Shown: in pieces, positions 17,795-23,371 of the stretch | Layout: each line of letters starts with the position of its first letter | Numbering within the stretch: the stretch's first letter is position 1 | DNA from: Salisapilia sapeloensis | Taxonomy: Eukaryota; Oomycota; Peronosporomycetes; Peronosporales; Salisapiliaceae | Assembly: GCA_023334545.1 (NCBI GenBank) | Contig: JAADVB010000267.1 | Location: 1 to 23,371, forward strand | Length of the DNA: 23,371 bases | Reading direction: 5' to 3' | The notes under the pieces: model-generated | What the model saw: the letters and a program-made list of their open reading frames with translations, nothing else | Told to the model about the DNA's origin: nothing | Databases searched by the model: none | Program-made: the position numbers and the translations under genes

Positions 17795-18797
17795 ACAGGT
17801 TGAGAATGGTACAGACGAGCTAGATCGAAAGAGGAAGAGAGTTGAGGATGAGAAGAGTGCAGACGAAACGAATCAATCATCGAAGAAGATGCAGAAGCGG
17901 TCTGACTACTTGTCGTGGGATGATTACTTTATGAGTGTGGCATTCCTCAGTGCCATGCGCTCAAAAGGTGTCTTTATAGACCTATATGGCTCTGTAGACG
18001 ATAACTTAATTAGGGTATTATGTGTTGGATAGACCCGTCCACTCAAGTTGGAGCATGGTATAGCTTGAAATGATTGCTGACATGGTCAATAGTTCCTTAT
18101 ACTGTGATTCTTTATGACAGTATCGTGAGTCCGGAGAAGAAGATCGTTGGTATCGGTTACAATGGCTTTCCAAACGGCTGCAACGATGATGAGTTGCCAT
18201 GGGCACGCTCCAGTGAGGACGCAAATCCACTTGATACCAAATATCCCGTACATCTTTCATACATGTTAATCCTCAATATATCCACCGTCGAATATGATAT
18301 CAGTATGTGTGTCATGCAGAGATGAATGCTATCTTGAACAAGAACTCCACTGATGTCAAAGGCTGCACGGTACGCTTTCTTTCTTCATCTCACCTAAAAA
18401 CTCTCTGAAGCATTTTCAACCATAGATCTATGTCGCCCTCTTTCCTTGCAACGAGTGCGCCAAGCTCATCATCCAGGTACACAACTAGCAGTTACCGACA
18501 GCAAAACCTATTTACAGACCTCGTTGTAGAGTGGAATTGCACACGTTGTGTACTACTCGAACAAGTATAATGACGAGTATGTTCTCCTATTTGATATTAC
18601 ATAACACACTCTCACCTTTCTGCTTGTGCAGTTGGAAATTTGTGGCATCTAGGAAGCTACTCGACATGGCAGGAGTACGTCCGTTATCCATTCTACCTCC
18701 CACAATCTCATGATAAGCATAGGTCACGTACACTGAGCACAAATTAAATACCTCCAGCCTCGTCATTAACTTTGACGCGACCACATCTCAAAGCTAA
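17784..18797 (+). CDS. DCTD: Deoxycytidylate (dCMP) deaminase, eight exons
   Basis: Proposed CDS join(17784..17967, 18033..18057, 18121..18247, 18304..18369, 18426..18476, 18530..18576, 18632..18674, 18723..18797), 205 residues, with introns of 48-65 nt. The enzyme converts dCMP to dUMP for thymidylate synthesis. The zinc site is HAE (H116, E118) and PCNEC (C142, C145). [36 protein letters not shown] and LPWAR match the family closely, the GYNG segment belonging to the dCTP/dTTP effector region. Exon 2 is only 25 nt but supplies DPSTQVGAC, without which the family motif is broken. The first 40 residues are an extension with two basic clusters (RKRKR at 15-19, KKMQKR at 34-39) resembling a bipartite nuclear signal. 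It starts 88 bp after the HTH-M20D stop on the same strand. Confidence 0.93.
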
Positions 18798-19028
18798 AAT
18801 CATCAGATACATGCACCAACTAATGGTAGTGTATTATTTCTTTCCACACGGTTGGACCCTCCAATACAAGAAGGTTACAATCTCAAAAATGAAAAAGAGC
18901 AAAAATCTATTGAAAGTGTAGACACCCACTTTCAATACCAAACATCCTTGTCTCCCATCGTTTGGCTAGCTTCCAACATGTATGCGTGTGCCTTGCCACA
19001 CATTGTTTCATCCGCTCGACTTATCCAC

Positions 19029-20357
19029 TTAAGCCGTAACATCTTCAGCCTGGAGCCACTCTTCCACGACGTTTGCGTCAATCGTCGAAGCAGAGAAGTC
19101 AAAGTCATCTCCACCAACCTCAAGGACCTTGACACCGTACTCTTCGTCGATGATCGTAATGTACGTCACAGGACTGTCGTACGGACGTTTACCGAACGTG
19201 TCGATACCTGCGTTGTTGCCTTCGTAGAAGTAGAAGTGCGTCGCAACCTTGGACGTATCCCTCTCGATGACTTCAGCAATGTCGAGTTCACCACAGCCAC
19301 CGTTCGGGCCCATGCCACGGCAGTTGCAAGCGTATTGGTTCGAGCGAACGACCTGGCCGTTGAGCATCCAGATGGCCGGGACGTTCGGGGACGCACCTTC
19401 CGGCATGTCGACCTTCGTCACGAACATCTTTTTGTTGCCACCCCAGCCAGAGTAGGCTGTGCCATCCGGGTCGTAGTAACCCTGGCAGTGGACGCCTTCG
19501 CCACACTTGTCCGCCGTCATGATGTGAACTTCAGCGCCAGTAGTTTCGTACGAAAGGAAGCCGCTTGGGTCTGTCGCAGCCTCGAGCCATCCACCGAACT
19601 GCGTCGGTGCATCAGCAAGTTCACATCCGTCTCGAGCGGCGAAACCTTCCGGAGATCCGGCACCACGGTAGTTAATGTTGTTGTTGTTGAGGAAGACCAT
19701 GTTTTCGGTAGAGCCTTCCTTGTCGAAGGACGAGACCTTGGTCCACTCGCCGCTGGAGCCATCAAAGACAGCAATGTTGTAGATGGTCATGGGGCCACGG
19801 AAGGCGACCGTCTGGTCATCGTCGAGAGGAGAGATGTTTCCACCCGTTTGGTGGTCCTCCTTGGCGCAGGTCGCGACATCCGTCACCATCTTGTACGAGC
19901 CAGGGCCACCGGCAGCGTCACCCTGGTACGAGAAGGCGCGGACAATATTACCGGCAGAGGACTGCGCAGCACCGCCGTTGGACTGAGCAGGGGCGTCCGT
20001 CGGCTCTGGCGGAGTACCGTAGCCATCCTCGGAAGGAGCAGCTCCACCGACGTCGTAGTCGTTGGAGTCTGCAGGAGCATCGTCATTCGGCTGCTCAGAC
20101 GTAGCAGGCGTCGGCTCCTCTCCAGTAGCATCGCCTTCAGTGTCATCCTCTTCAGGGACTTCGGCCGGACCATCCGTCGGAGCGTCCGTGGCAGGAGCGT
20201 CAGTCGGGGCAACCGGGGCAGGAGTGGCACTGTCAGGAGCTTCAGAAGTAGCAGGGGTTGGCTCGAATCCAGGGTCACAGTCATCGTGAGCCACGGTGAC
20301 CGAGGCCAGGATAGCGACCGAGAGGAGGGTCGCACGAACGATGGAAGAGAGCTTCAT
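19029..20357 (-). CDS. Secreted TOS1-like glycosyl hydrolase-fold protein (YJL171C/Tos1 C-terminal domain)
   Basis: Single exon, 442 codons from ATG 20357. A signal peptide (KLSSIVRATLLSVAILASVTVA) is followed by an acidic Thr/Pro/Ala-rich linker (about 25-130) with repeated APTDAP-type units, probably O-glycosylated. The domain at about 135-440 resembles the fungal Tos1/YJL171C family, which acts at the cell wall and has a GH16-like fold. It contains PAIWMLNGQVV, the Cys cluster CNCRGMGPNGGCGE, the E-x-D-x-x-E signature ELDIAE (E357, D359, E362), and ATHFYFYEG. A role in wall beta-glucan remodelling is inferred from the family. There is no C-terminal GPI-like segment, so it should be released or wall-bound by the linker. 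Codon use is strongly biased to C/G endings, with no TTA, CTA or TCA codon, which suggests high expression. Confidence 0.88.
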   Translation of the reverse strand: MKLSSIVRATLLSVAILASVTVAHDDCDPGFEPTPATSEAPDSATPAPVAPTDAPATDAPTDGPAEVPEEDDTEGDATGEEPTPATSEQPNDDAPADSNDYDVGGAAPSEDGYGTPPEPTDAPAQSNGGAAQSSAGNIVRAFSYQGDAAGGPGSYKMVTDVATCAKEDHQTGGNISPLDDDQTVAFRGPMTIYNIAVFDGSSGEWTKVSSFDKEGSTENMVFLNNNNINYRGAGSPEGFAARDGCELADAPTQFGGWLEAATDPSGFLSYETTGAEVHIMTADKCGEGVHCQGYYDPDGTAYSGWGGNKKMFVTKVDMPEGASPNVPAIWMLNGQVVRSNQYACNCRGMGPNGGCGELDIAEVIERDTSKVATHFYFYEGNNAGIDTFGKRPYDSPVTYITIIDEEYGVKVLEVGGDDFDFSASTIDANVVEEWLQAEDVTA

Positions 20358-20391
20358 TGTAGCTTGCAAAGTCTTCTACGGTGTGCTTGAC

Positions 20392-20410
20392 GGTGCAAAA
20401 GGAGGAGTGG
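20392..20410 (-). promoter_or_regulatory. Initiator plus flanking promoter element of the TOS1-like gene
   Basis: On the minus strand this reads CCACTCCTCCTTTTGCACC, close to the oomycete initiator followed by the C-rich/T-run flanking element. Transcription from the A at 20408 would give a leader of about 51 nt. Motif inference only. Confidence 0.35.
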
Positions 20411-21318
20411 CAGGCGTTGCTGCTTCTCATTGCGCGTAACAACGGCACGACAGAGTACCTGCTGTCAATAGTCATCTGCCGGTAGATCCTATTCCCAGTA
20501 TGCCGCCTCGTACCGATTCGTACTCGCGTCACAATCGAACGATTGGGGTTCGATCCTCTTGCGAATGCGAAATAGAATTCTCATGATTTTTATCCGGCAT
20601 TCACAAGCGGAGTAAATACCCATGCTCGCCAATAGTGTTGGGTGGAAGTCGAACGGATACGAGTTGAATCGAGATTAATCCTGTGACATCTATCAGAAGT
20701 CCATCACCTGGGGGGACCAACGCAAGTCATTTGAAATGAAACGGCTTTCCAAGATGAAAGACATTCTTTACGGTGCAAAGCTCGATTGACGAAGTGCATG
20801 CCGTGGAGTCAACATGACGTGCAGACGCGATTCTTGAAGTTTGTGAGCATTTTGGGTGCGTTTGGACAGTAGCGATATGCGCCTACCGCAACACGAGCTT
20901 TATACGTTCTTTCGCGTCGATTTGACCAATTCGGTTTCCATTCAATCATGATGATCAAGACGAAAAGGTAGAAAGACGGCTCTTCATCGCGATGAACCGA
21001 TGTCAAATTCATTCAAAGTAACGAGACCAGATTTCAAGGTGTGGTGCAATGTAGTATACATAGTGAACAATAGCCGAATGCCAAACAATCGTGTTGATAC
21101 TTCGCTACCAGCAAGCATCTAACGAAACAAGCTTTGATCTATATGCTGGTATCGACTGGAAATCCGATCAGACGGCGTAGCTCATCTGAGGCGTATCGCA
21201 CTACCCAATGCCAGCCGGGTCGACCTTGACTGGCTTTCGGATGCACCTCACTTGGCAGCTACAGGAGGCTCCATTCCTGCATGAGAATGCATCGTGGACC
21301 GGTCTTACCACCGTCTCC
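20411..21318. other. Intergenic region upstream of the TOS1-like gene
   Basis: About 900 bp between the TOS1-like promoter and the LTO1 stop codon. All six frames break within about 85 codons and none shows a domain or signal peptide. ACGGTGCAAA occurs here at 20771 and again in the proximal promoter at 20390, a possible shared element but short. GGTTCGATCC near 20558 resembles a tRNA T-arm without a tRNA around it. I see nothing else to annotate. Confidence 0.5.
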
Positions 21319-21933
21319 TCAAAAGCTCATGTTCTTATGGGCATCCACATCTTCTTGACTATACTTGAGCGTGTCTTTCAGGCCCAGGAGTGAGCAAATA
21401 ATTTTAAATTTCGCTCGAATGTGCAGCAATCGTTGCATCATGTCTTCGTCAATCTTATTCTGTGGTTCATAAGATGTCAGTTCCATCTCTATCGACATCA
21501 TTGGCTGTATTGTACCTCTAGTTCATAAGACTGCACTAGTTTGCCAAAGTTGGTGATGGCTTTCTTTGCACGGTCGCTAGGATAGATTGCAATTAGTTTA
21601 GGAACATGATAGTAATCAGGATATAGTCTACTTGATAGCGCTGGCTGTTTGCTCATTGGCAAGCATTTGCTGCCAGACATGGAAGCAACCTTGGTAAAAG
21701 CCAATTTCACTGCCAATCTCCAGTCCTTTTGTGATACTAAGTATAAAAATGAGTCGACATGAGCATTGAGAACCAACCATAAAGAGTAAAGCCTAGTTGC
21801 CGTACCCAAGTGCTTTGCCTTCTTCCACACCCATTTCTCTGCCCTGGTCGATGCCCATCTCTTCTCCTTCGGCAAGCGCTTCCTCCTCCCAGTTGCTGAT
21901 AGCATCGAACGCATCCTCGATACTCATTGCCAT
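21319..21933 (-). CDS. LTO1: LTO1 (ORAOV1), Fe-S cluster adaptor subunit, four exons
   Basis: Proposed CDS complement(join(21319..21459, 21516..21576, 21632..21736, 21806..21933)), 144 residues, with introns of 56, 55 and 69 nt; human LTO1 is about the same size. LTO1 with YAE1 links the cytosolic Fe-S assembly (CIA) targeting complex to the ribosome recycling factor ABCE1/Rli1. The hallmark deca-GX3 motif is intact: ten Gly at every fourth position from G23 to G59, spanning the first intron. It ends in GSEIGFYQG. The C-terminal IRAKFKIICSLLGL matches the family's KFKQFCSLL-type helix. The last three residues, Met-Ser-Phe, fit the C-terminal tripeptide used for CIA recognition. Two in-frame ATGs (21933 and 21927) are available; I used the first. 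Confidence 0.92.
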
Positions 21934-23371
21934 GACTGCGTTTAATGGTGTGTGAGTTCCAAGTTTCAGCCTATAGAAAAACCTAATTAAAGCCTAGCAT
22001 CCTTTCAAGATATGGACAGCCTAGCAGAGATATAAAGCTCACCCTTGGATCACCAGCTCTAGGGTATGGTTAAAAAGCCATTCTAAGCGGTTACTCGGTA
22101 TTGCCATTCCCGTTTAAATTAACCGACTACCGGGTATTCTAAGCGAAAAAGAAAGAGCATTGGCATCCGTACTGGTCTCCCGTATGTGCCCAACAATATA
22201 TGAGTGTAGACGGCTACGCATATCTGCAGCACGTGTGCTGCATAGCTTTCCGTCCACATGAATCCCTCGCAATATCACCGACGTCCACTTTTTCGTATGT
22301 ATATCTCCAATCGTCCCACCTTATGGCTCGCATATCTTCACTCCGTGCATCTTGTTCAGTTCATTTCGGTCGTCGAAACGTCAATTGTCAGCTGCCTTTG
22401 TATGTCGACTCCTTCAAATTGCCTTGCTAGTTTTGTTAAATGCAAGACATTTCAGTCATATTTCGAGCTCCCTCCGGTTGACCGGCACACGTTGGCGAAG
22501 AAGTGACCTCCAGGAAGACCTGGCCTCCCCGGAGATCTTGCACGTTGAGCGCGGGTTGCTGGTTGTCGGTTGCGCGCGTTGTGGGAGATCGGAGAATGGG
22601 CAGTTTTGTTCAAGGCTTGAAAGTAAGAGCGGATGTAACATTAAGCTAGAAAGATAGCCGAAAGGTCCAAGAGGATTACGATGGATATGTGCAGATAAAG
22701 AAGAGAAGATAACAAATAACTGAGAAATACACTGTCCAACACGAAAAGCCTTTAGACTGCAGTCAAGTTCCTTTTCTATCCATTATCCTTCAAAATATAC
22801 CGTGAATCCGATAAGATTACCTTACTGCTACCGTTCCGAGAACTACTCAGCAGAGTCCTCTTCGTATTCTATTTCTCGGTAATTCATTTTTGACAGCCTA
22901 AAATATACAGTTTAGAGGTCTGACGATGCATTGAACCGCCGTAGGGAAGTTTGGGTAGAATCAACAACATCTCGTTGCTTCTAGGTACGAGGATAGTATT
23001 TTCTAGTTAATAGACGCGCTCTCTTCATGCTTAAAAATGCGTAAAATTAACGAAGGTTTATTACTTTTTACAAGCTCCATAGTCTAAAGGTGTTTATAGC
23101 CCCTTTCCAGTCAAGATGGCCTGAACTACCCAGAGTAATTTAAAGACTCAGACAGAATACGTTCTAATCTTGCACTCATGCTTCGACGTAAAGACATCTT
23201 AATTACGTTTTCTTATTTAATACCTGATGAGTGACGATTCGAAAGTGCGAGTCAACAGAAGAAAAAAGTCGAAGCGCCCGAAAGCTTGACGCTTCACAGG
23301 TCTTGACCGGAAACTAGCAATTGGATACGAAGTTGAATTGTAAGGGTTTCCTAGCGTTCTTAGAACTAAAA
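21934..23371. other. Gene-poor right flank
   Basis: About 1.4 kb with only short open frames (the longest about 100 codons near 22352-22657), none with a recognisable motif, signal peptide or family signature. The part from about 22480 to 22600 is more GC-rich than its surroundings; beyond 22620 it becomes AT-rich. A possible minus-strand terminal exon near 22849-22904 is too short to call. No tRNA, transposon end or long repeat was seen. Confidence 0.5.

Noticed and set aside
18852-20390. 512-codon plus-strand frame as a gene
   Set aside because: It is the exact codon-register antisense of the TOS1-like gene, which has a signal peptide and conserved motifs; the antisense product is Arg/Val-rich with none.
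20545-20575. tRNA suggested by GGTTCGATCC
   Set aside because: No matching A box or anticodon arm at the right distance, and the T stem and acceptor stem do not pair.
21171-21235. tRNA suggested by TAGCTCATCTGAGG with GGGTCGACC about 40 nt on
   Set aside because: The acceptor stem has no complementary 3' strand and the T arm departs from consensus.
22474-22485. CCGGT-TG-ACCGG inverted repeat
   Set aside because: Five-base arms are too short to distinguish from chance.
22352-22657. 101-codon plus-strand frame in the right flank
   Set aside because: No domain, signal peptide or codon bias; comparable chance frames exist in the other frames of the same stretch.
22849-23195. Minus-strand multi-exon gene ending in an acidic exon (ATTTTAG acceptor, MNYREIEYEEDSAE, TAG)
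   Set aside because: Each candidate exon is under 30 codons, several joins hit stops, and no family is recognisable.

Overview
This window looks like a compact, gene-dense nuclear segment of a eukaryotic microbe, most probably an oomycete (stramenopile). The reasons are very short introns (24 inferred, 48-77 nt, all GT...AG), intergenic gaps often of only 70-230 bp, a membrane protein with two tyrosine-kinase-like (TKL) kinase domains, and a secreted TOS1-like glucan-active protein with a Thr/Pro/Ala-rich linker. The lineage is an inference from style and gene content. No rRNA, confident tRNA, CRISPR array, insertion sequence or viral gene was seen. Exon structures were built by hand from splice sites, reading frame and conserved protein motifs.

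Layout, left to right. 1-258 (-): 5' end of a membrane-anchored or secreted protein running off the edge. 474-1979 (+): NAF1, the H/ACA snoRNP assembly factor. 2686-4099 (+): a two-exon, Cys-containing type I membrane protein of unknown function. 4228-6595 (-) and 6734-9344 (-): tandem LRRC40-like leucine-rich repeat paralogues with nearly complementary intron positions. 9416-10399 (+): MTG1, a circularly permuted mitochondrial ribosome GTPase, divergent from the second LRRC40. 10541-13356 (+): the polytopic membrane protein with two TKL kinase domains. 13426-14475 (-): ADAT3/TAD3, the non-catalytic subunit of the tRNA wobble deaminase. 14598-15702 (-): TATA-binding protein in six exons. 15857-17695 (+): a helix-turn-helix domain fused to an M20D amidohydrolase. 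17784-18797 (+): dCMP deaminase in eight exons, one of only 25 nt. 19029-20357 (-): the TOS1-like secreted protein, GC-rich with strongly biased codons. 21319-21933 (-): LTO1, the Fe-S cluster adaptor of the YAE1-LTO1 complex, in four exons. 21934-23371: about 1.4 kb with no gene I can support.

Most genes are housekeeping: snoRNP assembly, mitochondrial translation, tRNA editing, general transcription, pyrimidine synthesis and ABCE1 maturation. They do not form a pathway, and I see no operon-like or defence-island logic. The most unusual items are the HTH-M20D fusion, the LRRC40 pair, the double-kinase membrane protein, a near-perfect 24-bp palindrome upstream of ADAT3, and the unrecognised membrane protein at 2686-4099.
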